In this document: piece after piece, positions 54,961-64,000 of the stretch
How the letters are laid out: every line of letters begins with the position of its first letter
Numbering within the stretch: the stretch's first letter is position 1
Assembly (NCBI RefSeq): GCF_024178165.1
Contig: NZ_JAMZIE010000003.1
Location: 310,001 to 374,000, forward strand
Length of the DNA: 64,000 bases
Origin: Halohasta salina
Lineage (GTDB): Archaea; Halobacteriota; Halobacteria; Halobacteriales; Haloferacaceae
Direction: 5' to 3'
Position numbers and translations under genes: made by a program
The notes under the pieces: model-generated
Seen by the model: the letters and a program-made list of their open reading frames with translations, nothing else
Databases searched by the model: none
Told to the model about the DNA's origin: nothing

Positions 54961-56633
54961 AACTGGCTTCGACGTCGATCCCCTACCGCGCCCTCCAGAA
55001 GACGTCGACGATCGCCATCTCGGCGGTGTTCATCGCATCGATCGGGACCGCCGGCCTCGGGCTCCCCGCGCTGGGGGCGGTCATCGCCGGCGGATTCCTC
55101 CTCACGCTGGGCTACGAGGTCGCCTACTACCGCCGCTTCGAGTACGAACTCACCGAGGACACCCTCGACATCCGGTCGGGGGTGTTCAACCGCCGCGAGC
55201 GGGAGATTCCCTACGGCCGGATCCAGAACGTCGACTCCAGCCGAAACGTCTTCCAGCGGCTGGTCGGCCTCGCCGCGGTCAGCATCGAGACCGCCGGCGG
55301 GGGGTCGACCGAGGCCGCCCTGCAGTACGTCACCCCCTTCGAGGCCGAGCGGCTTCAGTTGGACATCCGCCGGGCCAAACGCGGCGAGTCGCCGACCGGC
55401 AACGCCGACACCGGTGCGGCCGACGCGGGGACGGGGGAGACGACGGCGGCCGAGGGGTCGTCGACCGCCGCCGGCACGAGCGTCGACCGCGAGGCCATCG
55501 ACGAGGAAGAGGAGGTGTTGTTCGAGATCGCCCCCTCGGAGTTGGCGCTGGCGGGGATCCTCTCCTTTGATCCTCGGGTTCCGGGGGCTATTCTCGCGCT
55601 GTCGACGGGGTCGGTCCCGTTCGTCTCGCCGCTGATCCCGATCGATGCCCCGCCGCTGGTGCTGGTCGGCCTGCTGGCGCTGCTGGTGGCTGCTGGCGTC
55701 GTGTTGGCCTGGGTCGTCGGTGCGCTCTCGGCGGTCGTCAATTATTGGGGGTTCCGGCTCACCCGCTCGGCCGACGAACTCCGGTACGAACGCGGGCTGT
55801 TGCAGCGCTACAGCGGCACCATCCCCTTCGACAAGATTCAGGCGATCACGATCACCGATAACCCGCTGAAACGGCGGGCGGGGTACGCCACGCTGGTCGT
55901 CGAGACCGCCGGCTACGCTCCCGGCCAGAGTGGCAGCCGGGGGAGTGAGGCCGCCGTCCCCATTGCCGGCCGCGGTCGGATCGACCGACTGGCCGACGAG
56001 ATCGAGGCCTGCGACGCCGGCCGCTTCGAGCGGCCGCCGAAACGCATCCGTCGGCGGTATCTGGTTCGGTACCTCCTCGGACTCGGCGTGATCGTCGGCC
56101 TCCTCTACGGCGGGGCGGTGCTGTTCGCCTCGCCTGACGCGGTGCCGTGGCCCCTCCTTGCGATCGCGGCGCTGTCGACCCCGCTGGCGGCCCACTACAA
56201 GTGGGTCCACCGCGGCTACCGGCTCGGAGAGGATCATCTGGTTACCCGCAATGGCTTCTGGTCCCGCGAAACCAAGCGGGTCGCCTACTACCGGATTCAG
56301 ACGGTGATCGACACCCGGACGATCTTCCAGCGCCGGTGGTCGGTGGCGACGGTCACTGCCGATACGGCGGGCTCGCTGTCGATCCTCGGCACCGACGCCG
56401 CCGCCGTCGACATCGACCAGCGCGATGCCGACCGACTCCGAGCCGACCTGACCGACCGGCTCCGAACCGCCCTCGCCGAGCGCCGCCGTCAGCGGCGCGG
56501 CCGCTCGTTTTTCTTCGACAACGTCGAGCCAACTGGCGAGCCACCCGCAAACAACGAGCGAGCCGCCGACGAGTCCCCGGACGGTGCCGATCCTGATGCG
56601 GGTTCTGACGACGGTCGTGAAACCGGGCGGTAG
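54957..56633 (+). CDS. bacterial PH-domain membrane protein, YdbT-like
   Basis: A 558-residue protein with three PH-like modules, each preceded by hydrophobic helices: YELTEDTLDIRSGVFNRREREIPYGRIQNVD near 60, FRLTRSADELRYERGLLQRYSGTIPFDKIQAI near 265, and YRLGEDHLVTRNGFWSRETKRVAYYRIQTV near 420. An acidic loop of about 40 residues separates the first two. It ends in a long acidic tail. A GTG codon at 54957 is the start and overlaps the stop of the YdbS-like gene. The pair probably forms a membrane complex of unknown role. Confidence 0.88.
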   Translation: MKLASTSIPYRALQKTSTIAISAVFIASIGTAGLGLPALGAVIAGGFLLTLGYEVAYYRRFEYELTEDTLDIRSGVFNRREREIPYGRIQNVDSSRNVFQRLVGLAAVSIETAGGGSTEAALQYVTPFEAERLQLDIRRAKRGESPTGNADTGAADAGTGETTAAEGSSTAAGTSVDREAIDEEEEVLFEIAPSELALAGILSFDPRVPGAILALSTGSVPFVSPLIPIDAPPLVLVGLLALLVAAGVVLAWVVGALSAVVNYWGFRLTRSADELRYERGLLQRYSGTIPFDKIQAITITDNPLKRRAGYATLVVETAGYAPGQSGSRGSEAAVPIAGRGRIDRLADEIEACDAGRFERPPKRIRRRYLVRYLLGLGVIVGLLYGGAVLFASPDAVPWPLLAIAALSTPLAAHYKWVHRGYRLGEDHLVTRNGFWSRETKRVAYYRIQTVIDTRTIFQRRWSVATVTADTAGSLSILGTDAAAVDIDQRDADRLRADLTDRLRTALAERRRQRRGRSFFFDNVEPTGEPPANNERAADESPDGADPDAGSDDGRETGR

Positions 56634-56642
56634 ACGGGTGGG

Positions 56643-57293
56643 TTAAGCGTCGCGGGCCTCGTCGATGACGCTCGTGAACTCCCGTGCCCGTTCGGTGATC
56701 GCCTCGAAGTCGCCGCGCTCGGCGGCCGCGTAGTCGACCAAGGCGCTGCCCGCGCCCACGCATTCCGCGCCAGCCTCAATGTAGGCGGCCGCGTTGTCGA
56801 GGTCGACGCCGCCGGTCGGCATCAGCGGGATCTGTTCGTAGGGGCCCTTGATCGCACTGAGATGGCCCGGCCCGAGCGAGGAGGCCGGGAACACCTTGAC
56901 GAGATCGGCTCCCATCTCGTAGCCGCGGATGGCCTCGGTCGGCGTCATAACCCCCGGTGCGACCAGCGTCCCGTAGCGGTTGCAGATGTCGATGACGTCC
57001 TCGTGGAGGCTCGGGCTGACGACGAACTCCGCGCCCGCGAGCATCGTCATCCGAGCGGTCGCGGCGTCGAGGACCGTCCCGGTACCGATGATGATCTCGT
57101 CGTCGAAGGAGCCGGTGAGTGCTTCCAGCATCTCGGTGACGTCGGGGTTGTCGGCGGTGAGTTCGATTCCCGTGACGCCGCCTTCGAGAAGGGCGTCGGT
57201 GATCTCGATCAACGTGTCCGGATCCGCCCCGCGGAGGACCGCGACGACGCCGCTGTCGACCAGTCGCCCGTAGGTCTCGCTTTTCGCGTGCAT
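56643..57293 (-). CDS. 2-keto-3-deoxy-6-phosphogluconate aldolase (Eda family)
   Basis: A 216-residue class I aldolase with a TIM barrel. The Schiff-base lysine is in DLVKVFPASSLGPGHL near residue 132, the catalytic Glu in GIELTADNP near 43, and the phosphate-binding GGVDLDNAAAYI near 165 with the PTGG turn. It splits KDPG or a related 2-keto-3-deoxy sugar acid in a semi-phosphorylative Entner-Doudoroff pathway, which is the sugar route used by haloarchaea. Sugar specificity (gluconate or galactonate) cannot be decided. Convergent with the YdbT-like gene. Confidence 0.9.
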   Translation of the reverse strand: MHAKSETYGRLVDSGVVAVLRGADPDTLIEITDALLEGGVTGIELTADNPDVTEMLEALTGSFDDEIIIGTGTVLDAATARMTMLAGAEFVVSPSLHEDVIDICNRYGTLVAPGVMTPTEAIRGYEMGADLVKVFPASSLGPGHLSAIKGPYEQIPLMPTGGVDLDNAAAYIEAGAECVGAGSALVDYAAAERGDFEAITERAREFTSVIDEARDA

Positions 57294-57438
57294 ATCTCCA
57301 CCTTCCGGTCCGCTGTATTAAAATGGCAGGTGCGTGTTAGGCAACCGTACCTGTCGCCGGGGGCCCACGGGGAGTCGGGGGCGGTCGACGCCACAAAATC
57401 GCCCGACAGCGGCGTGTTAACCGGTCGTACCAAACGCC

Positions 57439-57446
57439 ATATTAGC
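57439..57446 (+). promoter_or_regulatory. TATA box of the DUF7123 gene
   Basis: CATATTAG is centred about 26 bases before the ATG at 57468, which supports that start and a leaderless transcript. Confidence 0.5.
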
Positions 57447-57467
57447 CGATACCCGCACTGTTCGGGT

Positions 57468-57740
57468 ATGAGCACCACACAGGTAGCCGACCTACAGTCG
57501 ACCGCCCTCCCCACGGACTTTGAGGCCGACCTCACCGAGAAACAGCGGCGCATTCTGGCCTACCTCCGCGAGCAGGTCGACAACCAGACCTACTTCAAAT
57601 CCCGACTCATCGCCGACGAACTCGGCATGAGCGCCAAAGAAGTCGGGACGAACATGCCGCCGCTGGTCGAAAGCGAGGTCGACCTCACCATCGAGAAGTG
57701 GGGTTACTCCTCGGGGACGACGTGGATGGTAACCGCCTAA
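57468..57740 (+). CDS. DUF7123 family protein (winged-helix-like)
   Basis: A 90-residue protein starting MSTTQVADLQSTALPTDF. Residues 28-80 look like a winged helix: LTEKQRRILAYLREQVDNQTYFKSRLIADELGMSAKEVGTNMPPLVE, then a beta wing (VDLTIEKWGYSSGTTWMVT). This fits the haloarchaeal DUF7123 family. A DNA-binding regulatory role is inferred from the fold. It is convergent with nrdJ. Confidence 0.85.
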   Translation: MSTTQVADLQSTALPTDFEADLTEKQRRILAYLREQVDNQTYFKSRLIADELGMSAKEVGTNMPPLVESEVDLTIEKWGYSSGTTWMVTA

Positions 57741-57767
57741 AACGGATTTTTCAGCCGGGTCGCCGAG

Positions 57768-60700
57768 TTAGCACTCCGACCAGCCGCAGGACTCGCAGGT
57801 CTTGCAGCCTTCCGAGAAGTACAGCGACATGCTGCCACACTCGGGGCATTCGGGGGATTCACCCTCCGCGAGTAGCTTGTCGGTCGCGTCGCTGGTCTCG
57901 GCGGCGTCGGGCGACTCCGTCGACTCGGTTGCGGGACCGGGCGTCGCGCCGTTGGCCGTCGTGTCGTCGGAGACGGCGCCGCCGTCGGTCTCGTGGCTCG
58001 CCGGCTCGCCGCTCAGCTCCGAGAGGTTCTGCTGTTTGGGATATGGCTCCTCGATCTCGCCGTCGAGATAGCGTCGAAGCGCAGTCCCGATCGCGTCCGG
58101 AATGGAGTTGATCTGTTCGCCTTTGTCCCAGGCGACCTTCGGGGATCGAATCCCGTTGAGTTCGTTGGCGATCTCCTCGGGGTCGACGCCCGAGCGAAGC
58201 GCCGTCGAGATCGTCTTCGCCAGCGCCTCGGTGAAGGAGGCGGTGAAACCGCCGGAGTTGCCGATATTCGCAAAGAGTTCGAACGGCTCGCCGCGTTCGT
58301 CCTCGTTGATGTTGACGTACACCTTGCCGTAGCCGGTGTCGACGCGCTGGGTCACACCGTACAGCACGTCCGGACGCGGGCGCTTCTTGCCGAGACCCTC
58401 TTGGCTCGTCGTCTCGGGCTGGGTGAACAGTTCGTCGAGTTCCGCGCCGAGCTGGGCGCGGACTTCCTCGTTGTCGAGGAAGCCCTCGATGCCGCCGAAG
58501 ACCTCCTCGATCTGGGCGGTGATCTGCTCGGCTGCCTCGCCGTCGTCGGCGAACTCGGTGTTCTGGGCGCGGGTGGTCAGGACCTGCTTCGAGCGGGTGC
58601 CGTCGCGGTAGACGGTGACGCCCTTGCCGCCGTTGTCGTAGATGTAGCGGTAGACCTCGTCCATGTCCTCGACGGACGCGGAGTTCGGGAAGTTGCAGGT
58701 CTTCGAGATCGCCGAGTCGACGCCCGTCTGGCAGGCACACTGGACGCCGGCGTGTTCCTTGCCAGAGAGATCGGAGGTAACGACGAACAGTTCGCCGATG
58801 GCTTTCGGGACGGTCTCGAGGCCGTCGACGCCGTCGAACTCGTTGTTCGCCATCTGTGCTTGGGCTTCGGCTTTGACCGCGTCGATGTCGATGTCGTTCT
58901 CCTCCAGCACGCGGAGGAAGTAGTCGTCGAACTCGACGAGCATCTCGTCGCCTTGGACGTCGTCGGAGACGTTCTTGTAGTAGGCGACGTTGTAGATCGG
59001 CTCACAGCCGCCGGTGGTGTTGCCGATCATCGAGGTGGTGCCGGTCGGTGCGATCGTCGTCGTGTTGTGGTTGCGGATCTCGAAGCCGTCGGCCCACTCG
59101 TCGGCGTCGAGACCGGTGTGGTGTTCGAACCACTCGCGGTACTCGGTGGGGTTGGCGTACTTCGATTCGTCCCAATCGTTGAACGTACCGCGCTCCGTGG
59201 CGAGTTCGTGGGAGGCCCACTTCGACTCGTGGTTGATGTGGGTCATCAGCTGCTCGGCGATGGCGTTGCCCTCCTCGGAGCCGTAGCGGACCCCGATCTG
59301 GATGTAGAGTTGGGCCAGCCCCATGATGCCGAGGCCGATCTTCCGCATGTCGCGGACGGTCTGTTCGATCTTCTCTACGGGGAAGTCCGACATCGTGACG
59401 ACGTTTTCGAGGAAGCGGGTCCCGGATTCGATCCGGCGCTCGAAGGCCTCCATGTCGACGGCCTCCTGCATGAACGCCTCGGCGGCCGCCTCGATCGAGT
59501 CGAACTCGTCGCCGTGGTTGTCGTACCAGACACGCCAGTCGGGCGCATCCTTGTCGGCCAGCGTCGAGAGGTTGATGTGGCCGAGGTTACAGGCCTCGTA
59601 CTCTTCGAGTGGCTGCTCGCCGCAGGGGTTGGTCGCGAGGATCTCGTGGTCCGGGTGTTTCTCGACGTCGAAGGAGTGTTCCTTGTTGACGCGTTCGAGG
59701 TAGATGATCCCCGGTTCGCCGTTCTCGTGGGCCCCGTTGACGATGTGGGTCCAGAGTTCCTCGGCGGGGATCGACAGCTCTTCGCCGACCTCGACGTACT
59801 CGCCGAGACCGTGGAGTTCGTACAGTTCCTTCGTCTCGGGGGTGGCGATGTGCGGTTCTTCGGTTCGGGGATTGGTGAAGGTGAACTCCTCGTCGTTGTA
59901 CAGCGCCTCCATGAAGTCGTCGGTGACGCCGACCGAGATGTTGAAGTTCGAGAGGTGGCCCTCGACGGCGTTCCGGAGGTGTTTGGGGACCTTGCCGTCC
60001 TCGTCGATCAGCTCGCGGGCTTCTTCGAGGGCGTCGGCAAAGGAGTTGTGCGTGAAGTCGTCGGGATCGTTCAGGCGCAGCGAGTGGGCCAGCGAGACGT
60101 CCTTGTTCTTGGCGTGGATGAACTGGATGACGTCGGGGTGCGAAACGCGCATGACGCCCATCTGGGCCCCGCGGCGGGCCCCTCCCTGGGCGATGGTCTC
60201 ACACATCTGGTCGTAGGTCCGCATGAACGTGATCGGCCCGGAGGCGATGCCGCCAGTCGACCCCACAGAGTCGCCATAGGGGCGGAGCTTCCAGAACGCG
60301 TAGCCCATGCCACCGCCGGACTGGAAGACCTCGGCGGCCTCCTTTGCGGTCTGGTGGATGTCGGTGATGTCGTCGCCGGGGGAGTCGACGAAACAGGCCG
60401 ACAGCTGCTGGAGTTCGTCGCCGGCGTTCATCAGCGTCGGCGAGTTCGGCATGAAGGACAGCTGGGTCATCAGCTCTTCGAACTCGTCGGCGACGTCTTC
60501 GACGTGACTCTTGATCTCGGCGGGGAGTTCGGGGACGACCGTCTCGTAGGCGAACTTGTTGACGTTGTACACCGAGAGCGTCGTCTCGGCGTCGTCGTCG
60601 GCGGTCGTACCCTTACCGAATACCTCGGCGGCGAGTTCGTCGCGGCGTGGGTGGTCGGGCTTGATCTGGTCGGGGGAGACCGTGATCTCGGTGTCCTGCT

Positions 60701-60923
60701 TGTCGGCCTCGAAGACGGCTTCGGCGAGAGCGACGTTCTGGGCGACGCGTTCGAACAGCTCCTCTTGGCTCTCGTTGACGTTGCCGTCGGCATCCTTGCG
60801 GAGATACCGGGCGGGGAGGATGTTGTTGTAGGCGTTGGCGGTGAGCCGATCTTCGAGGGTTTCGCCCTCGGTTCGCTTGATCGGTAGTTCGAGCTCGTCG
60901 GCGGAGAGATCCGCGTTACTCAT
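57768..60923 (-). CDS. nrdJ: adenosylcobalamin-dependent ribonucleotide reductase (class II)
   Basis: A 1051-residue enzyme that makes dNDPs or dNTPs using B12. The start is the ATG at 60923 (MSNADLSADELELPIKR). Key cysteines are present: the substrate-reducing Cys in LQQLSACFVDSPGD near residue 175, the thiyl-radical Cys in TNPCGEQPLEEYEACNLG near 440, and a C-terminal redox/zinc part with CPECG and CKTCESCGWSEC at the last 30 residues. A disordered Thr/Asp linker precedes the tail. There is no intein in the coding region. CbiX and BtuFCD in this window can supply cobalamin. A short upstream frame overlaps its start. Confidence 0.95.
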   Translation of the reverse strand: MSNADLSADELELPIKRTEGETLEDRLTANAYNNILPARYLRKDADGNVNESQEELFERVAQNVALAEAVFEADKQDTEITVSPDQIKPDHPRRDELAAEVFGKGTTADDDAETTLSVYNVNKFAYETVVPELPAEIKSHVEDVADEFEELMTQLSFMPNSPTLMNAGDELQQLSACFVDSPGDDITDIHQTAKEAAEVFQSGGGMGYAFWKLRPYGDSVGSTGGIASGPITFMRTYDQMCETIAQGGARRGAQMGVMRVSHPDVIQFIHAKNKDVSLAHSLRLNDPDDFTHNSFADALEEARELIDEDGKVPKHLRNAVEGHLSNFNISVGVTDDFMEALYNDEEFTFTNPRTEEPHIATPETKELYELHGLGEYVEVGEELSIPAEELWTHIVNGAHENGEPGIIYLERVNKEHSFDVEKHPDHEILATNPCGEQPLEEYEACNLGHINLSTLADKDAPDWRVWYDNHGDEFDSIEAAAEAFMQEAVDMEAFERRIESGTRFLENVVTMSDFPVEKIEQTVRDMRKIGLGIMGLAQLYIQIGVRYGSEEGNAIAEQLMTHINHESKWASHELATERGTFNDWDESKYANPTEYREWFEHHTGLDADEWADGFEIRNHNTTTIAPTGTTSMIGNTTGGCEPIYNVAYYKNVSDDVQGDEMLVEFDDYFLRVLEENDIDIDAVKAEAQAQMANNEFDGVDGLETVPKAIGELFVVTSDLSGKEHAGVQCACQTGVDSAISKTCNFPNSASVEDMDEVYRYIYDNGGKGVTVYRDGTRSKQVLTTRAQNTEFADDGEAAEQITAQIEEVFGGIEGFLDNEEVRAQLGAELDELFTQPETTSQEGLGKKRPRPDVLYGVTQRVDTGYGKVYVNINEDERGEPFELFANIGNSGGFTASFTEALAKTISTALRSGVDPEEIANELNGIRSPKVAWDKGEQINSIPDAIGTALRRYLDGEIEEPYPKQQNLSELSGEPASHETDGGAVSDDTTANGATPGPATESTESPDAAETSDATDKLLAEGESPECPECGSMSLYFSEGCKTCESCGWSEC

Positions 60924-60982
60924 CGGGACCACTCCGGGGCGTCTGCGACGTGCTGGACGGGGTTTACGGTCGATGTACTCAT
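60920..60982 (-). CDS. 20-codon upstream open frame coupled to nrdJ
   Basis: ATG at 60982, protein MSTSTVNPVQHVADAPEWSR, stop TGA overlapping the nrdJ start as ATGA. The overlap is of the coupled type, so the frame could be a leader peptide. It may also be chance: it is short, and an additional in-frame ATG lies five codons upstream. Confidence 0.25.
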   Translation of the reverse strand: MSTSTVNPVQHVADAPEWSR

Positions 60983-61330
60983 CAAGTGTACGGTCATTTG
61001 GGACGGAACAGTTGTACCAAGGGTATCCTCATAACAGCTTTGATTGCGGTAGCGAAACTCTTGTTGGACTCGCCAGCGCTGTCGCTGACGGGACACTGCG
61101 TCACAGCCGACGGCCCGGGAACACCGGGTCCGATCGGGTATCGTCGACACGCACGCCCGAGACATAAGCATATCCGAACCGCAGTGAAAGTAGAACGGAG
61201 CCGAACGGTCGACAGCCGGCGCGAGGCCCGTGTCGACTGGAGATTTCAGACTATCACGAACGGTGAAAGTAATGTCGACGATACGTCAGCTACCCATACG
61301 TTTATTCCTGCCCGTCCGCAGGAACCGAGT
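60983..61330. other. 348-bp intergenic region between nrdJ and a small membrane protein
   Basis: This spacer has a CCCGG-GAACA-CCGGG stem near 61115-61130 and short AT-rich patches. I looked for a cobalamin riboswitch B12 box on both strands and found none. A TATA-like ACGTTTATTC lies about 20 bases upstream of the ATG at 61331. Frames here on both strands look like shadows. Confidence 0.4.
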
Positions 61331-61534
61331 ATGTCAGTCGACGGATTCCTCACCCTCCTCGCACAGGCCGGGCTGCTCGGCACGGAGCTCGGCCAGCTAC
61401 TGGTCGTCCTGATCGGGATGTTGGTCGTGATGATTGTCGGTCGTGTCGTGCTCAAAATCGCCTGGCGGCTGGTCACTATCGGCGTCGTCGTCGTCGGTGC
61501 AGCGCTCGTTCTCACGCAGTTCGGCGTGATCTAA
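61331..61534 (+). CDS. 67-residue small membrane protein
   Basis: Starts MSVDGFLTLLAQAGLLGTEL and has two hydrophobic stretches (about residues 21-40 and 45-64) separated by KIAWR. The start at 61331 gives the whole protein with an upstream TATA-like element. There is no signal or catalytic motif. Small two-helix membrane proteins are common in haloarchaea; the function is unknown. It is convergent with trpG. Confidence 0.6.
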   Translation: MSVDGFLTLLAQAGLLGTELGQLLVVLIGMLVVMIVGRVVLKIAWRLVTIGVVVVGAALVLTQFGVI

Positions 61535-61568
61535 CTCGGTTCGGCGCTCGTTTTCCACCGGGCGGCCG

Positions 61569-62212
<644 letters not shown>

Positions 62213-62216
<4 letters not shown>

Positions 62217-63808
62217 TGCTCACCCTCCTCGATCCGGTCGATCGCAGCCAACACGCCGTCCATCTTCTGTTCGGTCTCCTCGTATTCGGAGGTCGGGTCG
62301 CTGTCGGCGACCAATCCGGCCCCCGCTTGGACGGTGATCTCGTCGGCGTCGCCGCTGTGGTCGATAGTCGCGGTGCGGATCACGATGGCCAACTCGGCGT
62401 CGCCGCTCCACGAGAAGTAGCCGACGCCGCCGCCGTAGACGCCCCGTGGCGTCAGTTCGAGGTCGTCGATGATCTCCATCGCGCGAACCTTCGGCGCGCC
62501 GGTCAGCGTCCCGGCGGGGAACGTCACCCGGGCGGCATCGAAGGCGTCGTACTCTTCGGCCATGCGGCCCGTGACGGTCGACTCGATGTGCTGGACGTGG
62601 CTGTATTTGAGGACGCTCATGAACTCCTCGACGGTGACGCTGCCGGGTTCGGAGACCCGCCGGACGTCGTTGCGCGCGAGGTCGACGAGCATCGTGTGTT
62701 CGGCCCGCTCCTTGCCGTCGGCCAGCATCTCCCCCGCAAGGCGGCGATCCTCGACGGGACTGGTCCCCCGCGAGCAGGTGCCCGCAATCGGGTTCGAGAC
62801 GATTTCTCGCCCCTGCACGGAGACGAGGGTCTCGGGACTTGCCCCGACGATCGACAAGTCGTCGTGAGACATGAGATACATGTACGGCGAGGGGTTGATC
62901 TCCCGCAGTGCTTTGTAGAGACCGATCGGGTCGACCTCGCCGGTGAGCTGGCGGCGACGGGAAATGACGCCCTGATAGATGTCGCCGTCGAGGACGTGCT
63001 GTTTGGCCGTTCTGACGGCCGCTTCGTACTCGTCTTGTGGGCCTGCGGTCTCGCCGGTACGCGAGAAGCCGCCCGGCTCAGGGTCGGTCGCTGCCGCGAG
63101 CGTTTCGGCAATGTCGACTGCCTCTTCCCGCAGTGCGTCGTAGGTCTCGCCGGGATCGTCGTCGGGCGCGATGACGGGCGTGAACACCAGTTGAACCGTT
63201 CCTTCAGCGTCGTCGAAGACGACCGTCCGGGTCGTCAGCGCGAACTGGGCATCGGGTAGGCCTGAGTCGGGGCGGTCGAGCCCGACGTCTTCGAGCACGA
63301 GGTCGTAGACGGTCTCGTGGGCGAGGAAGCCGACGAGTCCCCCGGAGAGTTGTCGACGATCCGTCTCGGGGAAGCCGACGCGGTCAATGGCAGGCAAGCC
63401 GCGGCGGAGGCGGTCCAAGACATCCCCTTGGGTTTCGGCCTCGCCCGCGTACGCGTCGACCAGTAAGTCCGCTGCCGGACCGAGGTGGTCGACCTCGGTG
63501 CGGTCGGGGTACACCGAGACGATGGCCTCGGGATCGTACCCCACGAAGGAGTAGCGGGCGTGGCGCTCGGCGTCGGTGTTGGGCGCGAAGGCTCCGTCAG
63601 GGTCCGAGGAGGCGGTCTTGTCGGCGCTTTCCAAGAGGAAATTGTAGGGACTCCGGTCGGCCAGCGCGGCGTAGGCCGCCAGTGGCGAGGTGTCGACATC
63701 CAGCGTCACCGCCAGGCGGGCGACGACTGGTTCCTCATGTTCGCCGACGAGGTCGACGAACGCCCCCCGCTCGCGGTCGAGGCTGATCCGGTCGGTTGCG
63801 GTGCTCAT
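62213..63808 (-). CDS. trpE: anthranilate synthase component I
   Basis: A 531-residue chorismate-binding enzyme that makes anthranilate, the first committed step of tryptophan synthesis. The N-terminal feedback region has [10 protein letters not shown] (the tryptophan-binding Ser is in the LLES motif near residue 58). The catalytic domain has [20 protein letters not shown] near 340, [21 protein letters not shown] near 370, [12 protein letters not shown] near 410, [22 protein letters not shown] near 435 and [16 protein letters not shown] near 460. It overlaps trpF by four bases, so trpF, trpE and trpG are co-expressed. Confidence 0.95.
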
Positions 63809-64000
63809 ACCGGCACCTCCAGTTCGCGGCCCGCGTTCTGGACGAACGTGGCGAGGGCGGTGTGGTCCTTCCGGCCGGGATCGCGTTCGACACCCGAGGC
63901 CACGTCGACCGCGAACGGCGCGGCCGTCCGCACCGCTTCGGCGACGTTGTCCGGCGTGAGGCCTCCAGCGAGGATGACCGGCGAGGTGAGTGTTTCGGCG
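63805..64000 (-). CDS. trpF: phosphoribosylanthranilate isomerase, C-terminal part (partial)
   Basis: The visible 64 residues are the end of a TrpF barrel: [17 protein letters not shown], then [12 protein letters not shown] and a final helix after [14 protein letters not shown], ending LEVPV. The [10 protein letters not shown] phosphate-binding loop and VDVASGVE strand are diagnostic. Its stop overlaps the trpE start as ATGA. The N-terminal two-thirds lie beyond the window edge. This enzyme rearranges phosphoribosylanthranilate in tryptophan synthesis. Confidence 0.9.
   Translation of the reverse strand, partial: AETLTSPVILAGGLTPDNVAEAVRTAAPFAVDVASGVERDPGRKDHTALATFVQNAGRELEVPV

Noticed and set aside
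57993-60887. A 964-codon open frame on the plus strand opposite nrdJ
   Set aside because: It is the antisense shadow of a certain gene in a high-GC genome. Its residues are mostly Val, Asp, Leu, Gly and Arg, with no domain.
60924-61330. Cobalamin riboswitch upstream of nrdJ
   Set aside because: I looked for the B12 box and paired elements on both strands and found none that fits.

Overview
The window reads as a stretch of chromosome from a high-GC haloarchaeon (class Halobacteria). Support comes from the acidic proteomes of the ORFs, leaderless genes with a TATA element about 25-30 bp before the start codon, an archaeal basal transcription set (TFB, TFE), GAR1, SRP19, Trm56 and Trm5b, PilB/PilC archaeal type IV pilus motors, a PGF-CTERM surface protein and several families known almost only from haloarchaea. 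I see no rRNA, tRNA, transposase, integrase or CRISPR array. It is mostly core chromosome with two accessory-looking patches.

Left part (1-13.5 kb): the end of an unknown gene overlapping a GtrA-type membrane protein; a YdjM-like membrane protein; then a seven-gene reverse-strand operon (9573 to 1328) for a type IV pilus-like machine: a 979-residue PilB-type ATPase, PilC-type platform and five small pilin-like proteins in two signal classes. Next come two short conserved genes, carA diverging from an Lrp/AsnC regulator with two matching 13-bp palindromes between them, and an IDI-like Nudix protein whose catalytic cysteine position is alanine.

13.5-33.8 kb: a HerA-like ATPase, menE, UspA, TFB, a small zinc ribbon, UPF0058, a Zn/Mn ABC importer (binding protein, ATPase, permease), MOSC protein, Trm5b, a cobalamin/iron-chelate ABC importer (BtuD-BtuC diverging from a PGF-CTERM BtuF), SRP19-GAR1-presenilin-like protease, and a tightly overlapping TFE-DUF2110-NYN-small membrane protein operon. 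Trm56, a peroxiredoxin and an HD-domain protein follow.

33.9-46 kb: a second, more compact PilB-PilC pair without pilin genes, DUF357, a two-domain KaiC-like ATPase overlapping a PAS histidine kinase, cysS, two small conserved genes, and CbiX followed by its DR2241-family partner. CbiX, BtuFCD and the adenosylcobalamin-dependent ribonucleotide reductase at 57.8-60.9 kb fit a cell that imports or makes B12 and depends on it for dNTP synthesis.

46-64 kb: Trm112-like protein, a receiver protein lacking the phospho-acceptor aspartate, a DUF7504-like protein and a coiled-coil zinc-ribbon protein; then a surface module made of a DUF5305-like membrane protein, a signal peptidase I fused to a beta-sandwich-like region, and a Tat-exported Asn/Thr-rich protein with an AT-rich promoter, which I consider the best candidate for a little-described system (TasA/archaeal bundling-pilus-like fibre). 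An inositol-phosphatase-like gene, two PH-domain (YdbS/YdbT) membrane proteins, KDPG aldolase, DUF7123, NrdJ and the trpF-trpE-trpG end of a tryptophan operon close the window. A recurrent palindrome GTAG-N7-CTAC (six exact copies, five between genes) runs through the window.
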